Positions 13,301 through 20,952 of a stretch of 64,000 nt of DNA are shown here, one piece after another. How positions within the stretch are numbered: position 1 is the first letter of the stretch; every line of letters starts with the position of its first letter. The stretch covers positions 14,850,501 through 14,914,500 of the forward strand of contig CATNEN010000039.1 in assembly GCA_950097015.1 (NCBI GenBank), given 5' to 3'. The notes below the pieces were generated by a model that saw only the letters and a program-made list of their open reading frames with translations, searched no databases and was not told where the DNA came from. This stretch comes from Macrostomum hystrix. Lineage: Eukaryota > Platyhelminthes > Macrostomidae. The translations under genes were made by a program, and so were the position numbers.

Positions 13301-15196
13301 GAAATCTCGACGATGATGCTGAACGTACATGCTTCGGGATCTTTCAAGCTCCTAATCTATGGACAATCGCTTCACGGACAGTTTCACAGGTGCAACTCTG
13401 TGACCAGTTCTCAGAGTAGTAATTCGGCAAATTTTATTCAGATTTCGAACTCCCCAATATATAGATTCAACGCAGATTCTAGTCGACGAAACTCACCGTT
13501 GATTGGCTGGTGTAGAATTAGGCTTTCGGATTCGAGGATGGGAGTGTCCGTCAGGCTCAGAATTACATGCTCTCGCCCGAGAAATTCTATTTAACGTAAT
13601 CTCCTCTTAACCTCTCTGACACCTCTCTCTCCCCCGACCTGACACCTCTCTCTCCCCCGACCTGACACCTCTCTCTCCCCCGACCTGACACCTCTCTTGC
13701 ATCGAACTGACACATCTCTCGCCTAGAACTGACTATCATCTCTCGCCTCGAGCTGACACATCTCTCGCCTCGAACTGAAACATCTCTCGCCTCGAACTGA
13801 CACATCTCTCTCCTCGACCTGACACTTAGTCCCTTAAGTCAAAAACAATATCAAGAGTGACCAAACTGTCAATGAAAATACCAAGAATGACCAAACTGTC
13901 AATGACAATACCAAGAGTGACCAAACTGTCAATGAAAATACCAAAAATGACCAAACTGTCAATGACAATACCAAGAGTGACTAAACTGTCAATGACAATA
14001 CCATGAGTGACCAAACTGTCAATGACAATACCAAGAGTGACCAAACTGTCAATGACAATACCAAGAGTGACCAAACTGTCAATGACAATACCAAGAGTGA
14101 CCAAACTGTCAATGACAATACCAAGAGTGACCAAACTGTCAATGACAATACCAAGAGTGACCAAGCTGTCAATGACAATACCAAGAGTGACCAAACTGTC
14201 AATGACAATACCAAGAGTGACCAAGCTGTCAATGACAATACCAAGAGTGACCAAACTGTCAATGACAATACCAAGAGTGACCAAGCTGTCAATGACAATA
14301 CCAAGAGTGACCAAGCTGTCAATGACAATACCAAGAGTGACCAAACTGTCAATGACAATACCAAGAGTGACCAAACTGTCAATGACAATACCAAGAGTGA
14401 CCAAGCTGTCAATGACAATACCAAGAGTGACCAAACTGTCAAAGACAATACCAAGAGTGACCAAACTGTCAATGACAATACCAAGAGTGACCAAACTGTC
14501 AATGACAATACCAAGAGTGACCAAACTGTCAATGACAATACCAAGAGTGACCAAACTGTCAATGACAATACCAAGAGTGACCAAGCTGTCAATGACAATA
14601 CCAAGAGTGACCAAACTGTCAATGACAATACCAAGAGTGACCAAGCTGTCAATGACAATACCAAGAGTGACCAAGCTGTCAATGACAATACCAAGAGTGA
14701 CCAAGCTGTCAATGACAATACCAAGAGTGACCAAGCTGTCAATGACAATACCAAGAGTGACCAAACTGTCAATGAAAATACCAAGAGTGACCAAGCTGTC
14801 AATGACAATACCAAGAGTGACTAAACTGTCAATGACAATACCAAGAGTGACCAAACTGTCAATGACAATACCAAGAGTGACCAAACTGTCAATGACAATA
14901 CCAAGAGTGACCAAGCTGTCAATGACAATACCAAGAGTGACCAAACTGTCAAAGACAATACCAAGAGTGACCAAACTGTCAATGACAATACCAAGAGTGA
15001 CCAAACTGTCAATGACAATACCAAGAGTGACCAAGCTGTCAATGACAATACCAAGAGTGACTAAGTGTTTAGCCACACTTGGTATTAAGTGACCAATACA
15101 GATTTAGTAGTAAGCACTAAAGCTGCTCTGCAGTAACGTGTAACGAAATCTACCTCGGCCTTCCGGTGTCATTGCAGTCTCGCCGTCCGGTGTCAT
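1123..15196 (-). CDS. STOM: Stomatin / PHB (SPFH) domain membrane protein, eight coding exons
   Basis: Stomatins are monotopic, oligomeric, cholesterol-associated proteins of the inner membrane leaflet that modulate ion channels and transporters. Joining exons 15196-15154, 12218-12115, 12030-11958, 10244-10162, 9012-8809, 8730-8675, 8585-8507 and 1341-1123 gives 861 nt, or 286 residues plus TGA. All junctions are GT/AG and in phase, and human stomatin is 288 aa, so the model is strong. In order: a short acidic N-terminus, a Cys-Cys plus hydrophobic hairpin with the family FP turn ([13 protein letters not shown]), the PHB domain ([44 protein letters not shown]), the coiled-coil stretch ([19 protein letters not shown]), and the C-terminal oligomerisation motif [11 protein letters not shown]. 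The start is the least certain part, because the first exon stays open upstream of the chosen ATG. Introns are packed with minisatellites, and the last intron holds a BEL/Pao element. Which stomatin paralogue this is cannot be decided. Confidence 0.93.
1367..1991. repeat. 16-bp minisatellite in the last stomatin intron
   Basis: There are about 39 near-identical copies of ccgtcaccaagtcact, with a few longer variants carrying an extra tag near 1795-1950. The array resumes at 8481-8500, beyond the BEL element, right up to the donor of exon 7. Before that insertion, almost the whole intron was this array. Confidence 0.97.
1992..2316 (+). repeat. 5' LTR of BEL-1
   Basis: 325 bp, beginning TG and ending CA. 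It matches 8156-8480 with two visible substitutions. Confidence 0.95.
2901..4352 (+). CDS. BEL-1 gag (DUF1759-type) with zinc knuckles
   Basis: The ATG at 2901 opens [20 protein letters not shown], matching the start of the intact relative at 28069, so the earlier open frame is leader. A BEL/Pao gag domain containing [20 protein letters not shown] is followed by three cysteine knuckles ([40 protein letters not shown]). It ends at TAA 4350-4352, in frame with the protease. The related element at 28 kb reads straight through this point, so the stop could be a mutation or a genuine gag terminator. It would form the particle coat and bind RNA. Confidence 0.9.
   Translation: MSSQMKKRSVIRTAVTRTINRAEKILSLESLDAEAKADAEAYKDLLENKLEALEEADALVQEELAEDKVEAEIEESYEYSFRGRKYIKLLGSILASTVKSHSPDAPSQSEHSAQPQAQALPQVKLPKRELPTFNGTIAGWQPFWDQFSSSVDSNSSLAEVDKFNYLLASLSESAKACIRGLAVTGANYQAAIEILTGRFGKPDLIIRDLMHQLSELRLTDTSLFSLQRFHDDVSAAVRSLEARGVNPTSYESLLLPNLLKRCPDEFRLELLKSANQAGADCDSIKEFLRLLSADIEVCEKAAVIGKRSGQDRDRLASLPKPSLSTLAVQSGPKDFSRGSAGQVYCTYCGLGHRSEACNKFATVASRRARLQQENRCFRCLRTGHGLRMCNDSRKCRNCGGAHHVSICVPATHTPKTSGQHIHVAQNEGGKKGKRPMSRDQCLPTSAEQTDATLQKQSTSTLNNSNPASAAGSSVTVCATRDDR
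4353..6185 (+). pseudogene. BEL-1 protease and reverse transcriptase segment of pol
   Basis: It continues the gag frame after the TAA. The aspartic protease shows [14 protein letters not shown] near 4494. RT motifs are [23 protein letters not shown] and [10 protein letters not shown]; the YVDN variant is also in the second BEL element. The segment ends at an in-frame TAG (6183-6185) between RT and RNase H, where the relative has an open codon. The protein is otherwise collinear with the intact copy. Confidence 0.9.
6186..7778 (+). pseudogene. BEL-1 RNase H and deleted integrase segment of pol
   Basis: The same frame continues after the TAG. RNase H ([15 protein letters not shown]) is present, then [20 protein letters not shown]. 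Near 7180 the protein jumps from LLRSQGRIG to GFWERLVG. About 590 bp are missing relative to the intact element, removing the HHCC zinc finger and most of the DDE core while keeping the frame. The C-terminal DUF5641-type domain is intact to the stop. The integrase is therefore catalytically dead. Confidence 0.9.
8156..8480 (+). repeat. 3' LTR of BEL-1
   Basis: 325 bp, preceded by a polypurine tract at about 8145-8155 and followed by the GTCAC target duplicate. Confidence 0.95.
8507..8585 (-). CDS. STOM: Stomatin exon 7 (coiled coil)
   Basis: It encodes [20 protein letters not shown] then REARAK. The acceptor is TTTCAG and the donor GTGAGG. The intronic 16-bp minisatellite and then the BEL/Pao element begin within about 25 bp of this donor. 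Confidence 0.95.
8675..8730 (-). CDS. STOM: Stomatin exon 6
   Basis: It encodes [18 protein letters not shown] plus two bases (AT|C = Ile). The acceptor is TTTCAG and the donor GTGGGC. It completes the [16 protein letters not shown] block with the next exon. Confidence 0.93.
8809..9012 (-). CDS. STOM: Stomatin exon 5 (PHB core)
   Basis: This is 68 codons, starting [20 protein letters not shown] and ending [12 protein letters not shown]. The acceptor is CTCAAG and the donor GTGAAT. An ATG lying just upstream inside the intron is not the start. Confidence 0.95.
9090..9500. repeat. Diverged ~68-bp tandem repeats carrying CCAAT-box (ATTGG) motifs in a stomatin intron
   Basis: About five diverged units share CTGATTGGCT followed by a block like GAAATTATCACTCTGTAGCT. 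Perfect CTGATTGGCT lies at 9171, 9224, 9292 and 9360, with CCGATTGGCT at 9483 and looser TGATTGG strings near 9035 and 9102. The reverse complement AGCCAATCAG is the consensus core bound by NF-Y. Regulatory function is inference; the repeat itself is seen. Confidence 0.75.
10162..10244 (-). CDS. STOM: Stomatin exon 4 (PHB domain)
   Basis: It encodes [20 protein letters not shown] then FDVPPQE. The acceptor is TGCAG and the donor GTAAGT. The [11 protein letters not shown] motif is diagnostic of the family. Confidence 0.95.
10488..10957. repeat. Purine-rich GGAAGGAGAGA minisatellite
   Basis: About 470 bp of almost pure A/G on the plus strand, built from ggaaggagaga and ggaatggaaga units, inside the stomatin exon 3-4 intron. 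The perfect strand asymmetry makes open frames on both strands, none of them a gene. Confidence 0.95.
11262..11775. repeat. 27-bp pyrimidine-rich minisatellite
   Basis: Units of 27 bp, built on ctacctctctgcctatcat with flanking CTCCT, are very regular at 11430-11680 and more diverged at the ends. The array lies in the same intron as the GA-rich array. As 27 is a multiple of three, all three plus frames stay open; these are artefacts. Confidence 0.95.
11958..12030 (-). CDS. STOM: Stomatin exon 3 (start of PHB domain)
   Basis: It encodes [20 protein letters not shown] then AKGP, a near-invariant stomatin signature. The acceptor is GCCAG and the donor GTGAGG. It ends in phase 1 (G|GT = Gly). 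Confidence 0.95.
12115..12218 (-). CDS. STOM: Stomatin exon 2 (membrane hairpin)
   Basis: The acceptor AACAG ends at 12219 and the donor GTAAGT starts at 12114. It encodes [19 protein letters not shown] followed by [15 protein letters not shown]. This is the hydrophobic hairpin with its Pro turn and candidate palmitoylated cysteines. Confidence 0.9.
12237..12782. repeat. CTAT/CAAT tetranucleotide microsatellite
   Basis: About 545 bp of ctat and caat tetramers with tgtt interruptions, arranged in a higher-order pattern, at the start of the long first stomatin intron. Confidence 0.95.
12783..13610. other. Intronic stretch without a recognised gene
   Basis: Ordinary intron sequence of the stomatin gene. 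A CTG run at 13238-13252 reads as poly-Gln on the minus strand, with a short direct duplication around 13110-13160. An extra Q-rich exon here is possible but not needed, since the flanking exons already join in phase. Confidence 0.4.
13611..13826. repeat. 22-24-bp CTCTCTC/CCTCGAACTGACAC minisatellite
   Basis: Roughly nine units, in two variants: one with ctctctctcccccgacct (13616-13690) and one with tctctcgcctcgaactgac (13695-13820). It runs directly into the 30-bp array. Confidence 0.9.
13837..15063. repeat. 30-bp minisatellite, about 41 copies
   Basis: It is strictly 30-bp periodic, with core gaccaaactgtcaatgacaa followed by TACCAAGAGT. The main variation is an A/G alternation (CCAAACTG or CCAAGCTG). 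It lies in the first stomatin intron, ending about 90 bp from exon 1. Frames of up to 416 codons arise because 30 is divisible by three. Confidence 0.98.
15154..15196 (-). CDS. STOM: Stomatin exon 1 (start exon, provisional)
   Basis: It encodes [14 protein letters not shown] plus one base of the next codon. The donor GTAGAT follows at 15153. The split codon G|AA joins to exon 2 as Glu. The same frame remains open upstream to at least 15280, so the true start could lie further 5'. Confidence 0.6.
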
Positions 15197-15732
15197 ATCA
15201 AACTTCAGACTCCCAGTTGACCAATTGTTTTTTTTTCTGTCGGATTCCCTCAATTGAACAGGCAGAACCCGCAAAAGCGCTTATATAGTGTTACAGACTC
15301 CCACTCCCAAATACCCCCGCTCTGAAGGCTTGAGTCTGAATGAATGGACTCAGGCGGGTGAGACAAACTGCTCAAAGCCGTGCGGGGCAGCAAGTTTTTA
15401 TTTTAGATTTTGTCAGACTGGCCAAATATTGCCTCAATATACAATGGCTGGTCTGGCGGACAGAAATCCATCCAGAGTGAGAGGGTACTTGATGTGCGTA
15501 ACCTCAGCGTAGTAGCTTACTCAATCGCGAATTCCCAAAACTGAAACACCGCCGCACTGAGCTGTTGCTAATGGCAACCTGGACTGTAAAATTAATTGTA
15601 AAAAAAGAAGTATATTTTGATGCCTGAACAACCACGCCTAGGTTTGCCGCTAAACAGTTATGCGAAATTGAGATAAGATAATACAATATCATCGAGATTA
15701 ATCCTAGATACAGTCAAGGATTCCGATACAAA
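15197..15732. other. Putative stomatin 5' flank
   Basis: No gene is recognised. The promoter and any 5' UTR exon of the stomatin gene should lie here or beyond the next array. I see no clear TATA or initiator motif. Confidence 0.35.
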
Positions 15733-17420
15733 TTCTTAGCTAGAATCGAAGAAGAAATCGCAGCTAGAATCGGAGAAGGAATCGCAGCAAGAATCGGAGA
15801 AAACATCGCAACCAGAATCGGAGAAGGAATCGCAACTAGAATCGAAGAAGGAATCGCAACCAGAATCGGAGAAGGAATCGCAACTAGAATCGGAGAAGGA
15901 ATCGCAACTAGAATCGGAGAAGGAATCGCAGAAAGAATCGGAGAAGGAATCGCAACTAGAATCGGAGAAGGAATCGCAGCTAGAATCGGAGAAAACATCG
16001 CAACCAGAATCGGAGAAGGAATCGCAACTAGAATCGAAGAAGGAATCGCAACCAGAATCGGAGAAGGAATCGCAACTAGAATCGGAGAAGGAATCGCAAC
16101 TAGAATCGGAGAAGGAATCGCAGAAAGAATCGGAGAAGGAATCGCAACTAGAATCGGAGAAGGAATCGCAGAAAGAATCGGAGAAGTAATGGCAACCAGA
16201 ATCGGAGAAGTAATGGCAACCAGAATCAGAGAAGTAATGGCAACTAGAATCGGAGAAGTAATGGCAACCAGAATCGGAGAAGAAATCGCAGAAAGAATCG
16301 GAGAAGTAATGGCAACTAGAATCGGAGAAGTAATGGCAACCAGAATCGGAGAAGAAATCGCAGAAAGAATCGGAGAAGTAATGGCAACCAGAATCGAAGA
16401 AGGAATCGCAGAAAGAGTCGGAGAAGTAATAGCAGCTAGAATCGGAGAAGGAATCAGAGAAGTAATAGCAGCTAGAATCGGAGAAGGAATCAGAGAAGAA
16501 ATCGCAGCTAGAATCGGAGAAGGAATCAGAGAAGAAATCGCAGCTAGAATCGAAGAAGTAATCGCAGCAAGAATCGGAGAAGAAATCGCAGCTAGAATCG
16601 AAGAAGTAATCGCAACTAGAATCGGAGAAGAAATCGCAGCTAGAATCGAAGAAGGAATCGCAACTAGAATCGGAGAAGAAATCGCAGCTAGAATCGAAGA
16701 AGGAATCGCAACTAGAATCGGAGAAGAAATCGCAGCTAGAATCGAAGAAGGAATCGCAACTAGAATCGGAGAAGAAATCGCAGCTAGAATCGAAGAAGGA
16801 ATCGCAACTAGAATCGGAGAAGAAATCGCAGCTAGAATCGAAGAAGTAATCGCAACTAGAATCGGAGAAGAAATCGCAGCTAGAATCGAAGAAGGAATCG
16901 CAACTAGAATCGGAGAAGAAATCGCAGCTAGAATCGAAGAAGGAATCGCAACTAGAATCGGAGAAGAAATCGCAGCTAGAATCGGAGAAGAAATCGCAGC
17001 TAGAATCGAAGAAGAAATCGCAGCTAGAATCGGAGAAGAAATCGCAGCTAGAATCGGAGAAGAAATCGCAGCTAGAATCGAAGAAGGAATCGCAACTAGA
17101 ATCGGAGAAGAAATCGCAGCTAAAATTGGAGAAGGAATCGCAACTAGAATCGAAGAAGGAATCGCAGCTAGAATCGGAGAAGAAATCGCAGCTAGAATCG
17201 AAGAAGGAATCGCAACTAGAATCGAAGAAGAAATCGCAGCTAGAATCGGAGAAGAAATCGCAGCTAGAATCGAAGAAGGAATCGCAGCTAGAATCGGAGA
17301 AGAAATCGCAGCTAGAATCGAAGAAGAAATCGCAGCTAGAATCGAAGAAGGAATCGCAACTAGAATCGGAGAAGAAATCGCAGCTAAAATTGGAGAAGGA
17401 ATCGCAGCGGAAATCTGACA
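15733..17420. repeat. 24-bp minisatellite between stomatin and UPF3, about 70 copies
   Basis: The unit is built on gaatcgcagctagaatcgga followed by GAAG. Variants (GCAACTAG, GAAGAAATC, AGTAATGGC) form blocks: a mixed left block, a GTAATGGCAACC block at 16180-16400, and a regular alternating right block. Open frames of 409, 585 and 625 codons on both strands are period artefacts. A second repeat with the same period occurs nowhere else in the window. Confidence 0.97.
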
Positions 17421-17834
17421 ATGAATCGCAGCAAGTACCAAAGTAGTCAAAGGTTCCGCTTGCGATAACAAGCAGGAGTTGAGACACTAAGATTTTGATT
17501 TCAGCATACTGTGATAAAAGAAAACATTGATTAGCAATATTTACGATTATATTTATTATGAATTGCGACTGCAGTTTCGGTGAAGCAGCAAAAATAAAGC
17601 ATGCGTGCAGCAATTTATTATCAGCAATCGTCGAACGACAAGTTCAAGTCGCTTTTTATAATCCAATTTGTTTGGCAAAGAATCAGCAACTTTAACAGAG
17701 CGAGAGATTTATTAATCTACAGATGAGAAATACAGTCTATATTAGACTACTTAGAGTCTTAGTCATCAGTTTATTAACCTGGCAATTTGGCAAAATACAA
17801 TTGAGGGACGGTTGCATTGTCAACTAAGCAGTTG
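17421..17834 (-). promoter_or_regulatory. UPF3 3' UTR with poly(A) signals
   Basis: Downstream of the UPF3 stop on the minus strand, AATAAA hexamers occur at 17775-17770 (about 60 nt after the stop), 17713-17708, 17619-17614 and 17557-17552. Any of these could end the transcript. Confidence 0.55.
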
Positions 17835-19187
17835 TCAGCTCCGGTCGCCTCCACGTGCGCTGCGCTGTGCGCTGTATGACTTCTTCGGCTGCTGCTGCCC
17901 CTGACTGCCGCCACCGCCGCCTCGACGAGAATAAGAGACGGACGACCCGCCTCCACTACCAACGCCGCCGATTGGCTCCTGGTGATGGCCTCCGCTATAA
18001 TCATCATAGCCACAGCCTCCAGACTGTAAATACTTGTAGTATTCCTGTTGGTAATCAAAGTCTGTTTTACGTCTAGAACCACCGCCGCCGCCTCCGCCGC
18101 CGCCTCCGCCGCTGCGACCAGCAACTCGGCCTCCGCGATTAGTTTCTGCACTTCTAGAATGAGGCATCTGTTGTTGTTGTTGCTTTTGCTCTGGCTGTTG
18201 CTCTGGCTGTTTCTGTTTCTGTTGCTCTGGCTGTTGCTCTGGCTGTTTCTGTTTCTGTTGCTCTGGCTGTTGCTCTGGCTGTTTCTGTTTCTGTTGCTCT
18301 GGCTGTTTCTGTTTCTGTTGCTCTGGCTGTTTCTGCTGCTGTCGCTCTGGCTGTTTCTGTTGCTGTCGCTCTGGCTGTTTCTGTTTCTGTTGCTCTGGCT
18401 GTTTCTGTTGCTCTGGCTGTTTCTGTTGCTGTCGCTCTGGCTGTTTCTGTTTCTGTTGCTCTGGCTGTTTCTGTTGCTCTGGCTGTTTCTGCTGCTGTCG
18501 CTCTGGCTGTTTCTGTTGCTGTCGCTCTGGCTGTTTCTGTTTCTGTTGCTCTGGCTGTTTCTGCTGCTGTCGCTCTGGCTGTTTCTGTTGCTGTCGCTCT
18601 GGCTTTTCGGCGGCAGCAGCGCAACCACCACCAAAGCCGCTATCGTTGCCTTTCGCTTCGGCAGTTGTTGGTCGCTTTTTAATTTGAATCTGGGGCTCAG
18701 CTGATGATGGCGCAACGGTTGGCGCGGCGAAAACTGGAGCTGCAGCAGCTGATGAAGAAGAAGCAGCCTTTGAAGTAGAAGCCGAGTTCGACTGTACTTT
18801 AGAGTCAAACTTTGAAGTAGATGCTGACCATGGAGCTGGCTGCTGCTGCTTAGTCTTGGCCTGCTGCTTTCGCAGCTTCTCTCGTTCTCGATCTCGTCTT
18901 CGCCTTTCGTCGTCCTCGCGTCGGCGCGCCTCAACTTTGTCGCGCTGCAGCTTGGCCTGCTGCTGACGATCGAGACGCTTTTGGCGCAGGTGCAGCAGCA
19001 GCGGGGTCAGCTTTGCGGAGCCGTTCTCTTTCTCGCGACGTCGAATAGCTTCAAGGCTGGCCTCCCAGGTTGGCGCGGGTCGGTCGGCCTCGGCCGCCAA
19101 CTCGGCTAGGAAGTCGGCGTACTCGGGCGCCTTTTCTAGGGTGCCCTGCTTGGGATTCGGCTTGGCCCGTTTGGCATTCTCAGTCAG
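17835..19187 (-). CDS. UPF3: UPF3 last exon (middle and C-terminal regions)
   Basis: 451 codons including TGA at 17837-17835. The acceptor is TTCCAG. It contains the mid-domain, the repeat at 18165-18606, and the tail RRGGGGGSQGQQQPKKSYSA. The antisense 218-codon leucine-rich frame is a mirror of the Gln repeats. Confidence 0.9.
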   Translation of the reverse strand: MTENAKRAKPNPKQGTLEKAPEYADFLAELAAEADRPAPTWEASLEAIRRREKENGSAKLTPLLLHLRQKRLDRQQQAKLQRDKVEARRREDDERRRRDREREKLRKQQAKTKQQQPAPWSASTSKFDSKVQSNSASTSKAASSSSAAAAPVFAAPTVAPSSAEPQIQIKKRPTTAEAKGNDSGFGGGCAAAAEKPERQQQKQPERQQQKQPEQQKQKQPERQQQKQPERQQQKQPEQQKQPEQQKQKQPERQQQKQPEQQKQPEQQKQKQPERQQQKQPERQQQKQPEQQKQKQPEQQKQKQPEQQPEQQKQKQPEQQPEQQKQKQPEQQPEQKQQQQQMPHSRSAETNRGGRVAGRSGGGGGGGGGGGSRRKTDFDYQQEYYKYLQSGGCGYDDYSGGHHQEPIGGVGSGGGSSVSYSRRGGGGGSQGQQQPKKSYSAQRSARGGDRS

Positions 19188-20952
19188 CTGGAAGCAAATG
19201 GCAAGAGTTGAAGAGTTGGAAAATTATTAAAAAGAAACTGGGGAGGATACTGAAGGAACTGAAACAGTCGCAGAATTAGTCACAGTTGAGAATGGTGAGA
19301 AGGATTACAAATGAGGGATCTCAAAGCGAAAGTGAGGGATAGGGTGTCGGTGGCAGAGCGGTTAACGCGTTTGCCTCTCGCACAACGGTCCCTAAGTTTG
19401 ATTCCATGGCGAGGCCACATTTACTCGTATTTGGGGGCGCAGCCGCGGAGAGAAGGCTTGGGGGCTTGTCGTGCAATTTACGCCCTTGAGGGCCAACCTC
19501 CGAGGCACAGTGAACGTGTACACAGACTGACGATGAGAAAGTCAGGGCAGATGTACACACCTGTGTGTGCGTATGTGCTCAGGAGTCGGCGAAATGGGAA
19601 AAATTGCCACCTCGCTGGCTGTGGGGCTAGTGTCACTAAATAGATGTGCCATTGCCCGCAGCACTCCTGTAATTATTATCATTATTTATGATGAGTAGGT
19701 GTGAGATCTGAAAGTGAAGGTGAGGGATCTAAATGTGAAGGTGAGGGATCTGAAAGTGAAGGTGAGGGATCTGAATGTGAAGGTGAGGGATCTGAATGTG
19801 AAGGTGAGCAATTGTGACCGCCTTACGGACTCTAAGGATCGCCTCAACATCATCCATCGAAAAATATAGTGCTTTAACTGCCTACGCGATCGCAAGGCAA
19901 GGTATTGTCAATCATCAAGACGTGCACGAAAATGCAAAGGTAAACACCACTTATCTATTTATGGTGACTGGACAACACCAGATAAAGTAACTAACCTATT
20001 GACCAATATACTGGCCGCAAGTTCCCATTTAAAAGTGACAACTACTCGTACTATTGTAACTGAAGGTTAACAATTGAGGGATCTGAAGGTTAACAATTGA
20101 GGGATCTGAAGGATAACAATTGAGGGATCTGAAGGATAACAATTGAGGGATCTGAAGGATAACAATTGAGGGATCTGAAGGATAACAATTGAGGGATCTG
20201 AAGGATAACAATTGAGGGATCTGAAGGATAACAATTGAGGGATCTGAAGGTTAACAATTGAGGGATCTGAAGGACAACAATTGAGGGATCTGAAGGACAA
20301 CAATTGAGGGATCTGAAGGACAACAATTGAGGGATCTGAAGGATAACAATTGAGGGATCTGAAGGCCAAAAATTTAGGGATCTGAAGGATAACAATTGAG
20401 GGATCTGAAGGTTAACAATTGAGTGATCTGAAGGATAACAATTGAGGGATCTGAAGAATAACAATTGAGGGATCTGAAGGTTAACAATTGAGGGATCTGA
20501 AGGACAACAATTGAGGGATCCAAAGGATAACAATTCAGGGATCTGAAGGATCACGGAATGATAAGAGCATCCTTCTTTCTCACTTGATAAGGCGCCAGCT
20601 CCACTAACGCAGGCGATTCAACACCTTTTGCATCCACAAACACATAGCCGTCCCACTGCTGGCAGAAAGGCAACAGGTCTTCCTTGTTGCGCAAGCAGAT
20701 GTAGGCGCGGCAGAAGCCTAGAGCCGGGTCGGCGGGGCAGTAGCGAAAGCCACAGTGCTTCTCTGGCAGGCTGCCAATCTGGGCCAGGAAATCTGCTTCA
20801 GAGAGACCGCCAGGTAGCCGACGAATAACCACCTTTGTTGGCTGCAGCTGCTGCTGGTTCTTTTGGGATTTGCAAGGCGCCTGCTCCTGCTTCAGCAGCT
20901 GCTGCTTCTTTGAAGAGCTGCGCTGCAGCTGTTTCTCTTTGCTAGTGGACAG
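17835..20952 (-). CDS. UPF3: UPF3, nonsense-mediated mRNA decay factor (5' exon not found)
   Basis: UPF3 links the exon-junction complex to UPF2/UPF1 and helps trigger nonsense-mediated decay. Exon 20952-20584 carries the diagnostic RNP-like domain: TKVVIRRLPGGLSEADFLAQ, FRYCPADPALGFCRAYICL, and DGYVFVDAKGVESPALVELA ending in APYQ. Exon 19187-17835 continues in phase with LTENAKRAKPNPKQGTLEKA, then PEYADFLAEL, the mid-domain TPLLLHLRQKRLDRQQQ, a basic Arg/Asp/Glu region, and a long Gln/Lys/Pro/Glu repeat followed by Gly-rich segments. The two exons give 573 residues, longer than human UPF3B (483). The frame has no ATG before the first exon and an acceptor CTCCAG at 20953, so a start exon must lie upstream. 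I do not see the canonical vertebrate exon-junction-binding motif at the C-terminus. Confidence 0.93.
18165..18606 (-). repeat. Coding repeat in UPF3 (QKQPERQQ / EQQKQKQP)
   Basis: Units of 15-24 bp coding for PERQQQKQ, PEQQKQ and PEQQKQKQ variants, about 20 in tandem, giving a low-complexity Gln/Lys/Pro/Glu segment of roughly 145 residues. All length changes keep the frame, which suggests selection on the protein. Confidence 0.9.
19338..19690 (+). mobile_element. tRNA-derived SINE (copy 1) in UPF3 intron
   Basis: It has an A box TGGCAGAGCGG (19351-19361) and a B box GTTTGATTCC (19396-19405) in tRNA-like spacing. These are followed by a unique body (GAGAAAGTCAGGGCAGATGT near 19535) and a tail of ATT/ATC triplets at 19670-19690. 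A second copy lies inverted at 21330-21592. A truncated copy of the gene-like open frame here is not coding. Confidence 0.85.
19700..19810. repeat. 22-bp minisatellite
   Basis: Five units of gatctgaatgtgaaggtgag plus GG, in the UPF3 intron. A relative of the unit also appears just before the SINE at about 19313-19340, so the SINE landed in or beside the array. Confidence 0.85.
20064..20555. repeat. 23-bp minisatellite in the UPF3 intron
   Basis: About 21 units of gaaggataacaattgaggga plus TCT, with GTTAAC, GACAAC and GGCCAAAAA variants. The array ends about 25 bp from the UPF3 donor at 20583. The gatctgaagg core is shared with the 22-bp array at 19.7 kb. Confidence 0.95.
20584..20952 (-). 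CDS. UPF3: UPF3 exon with UPF2-binding RNP-like domain
   Basis: 123 codons. The acceptor CTCCAG precedes 20952 and the donor GTGAGA begins at 20583. An N-terminal Lys/Gln/Ser-rich linker leads into the KVVIRRLP domain. Confidence 0.93.

Noticed and set aside
13075-13347. Q-rich minus-strand exon candidate in the first stomatin intron
   Set aside because: The flanking exons already join in phase to the expected protein length, and no good donor or acceptor brackets the Q-rich piece.
13837-15063. Possible CRISPR-like array because of regular 30-bp spacing
   Set aside because: There are no unique spacers between units, the surrounding DNA is eukaryotic with introns, and no cas gene is present.
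13826-15092. Open frames of 273-416 codons on both strands over the 30-bp array
   Set aside because: The period is divisible by three, so any stop-free frame stays open. It lies in a well-supported intron, and there is no domain or codon bias.
15714-17613. Open frames of 409, 585 and 625 codons over the 24-bp array
   Set aside because: Same artefact on both strands. The repeat peptides (IAARIEEG, SSCDSFSD) have no family match that I know.
18048-18704. Leucine-rich plus-strand frame resembling a membrane protein
   Set aside because: It is the antisense of the UPF3 Gln-rich coding repeat (CTG/CAG mirror).
19351-19405. Functional tRNA gene
   Set aside because: The A and B boxes are present, but no cloverleaf or acceptor stem could be paired, and a long non-tRNA body with a second genomic copy shows it is a SINE.
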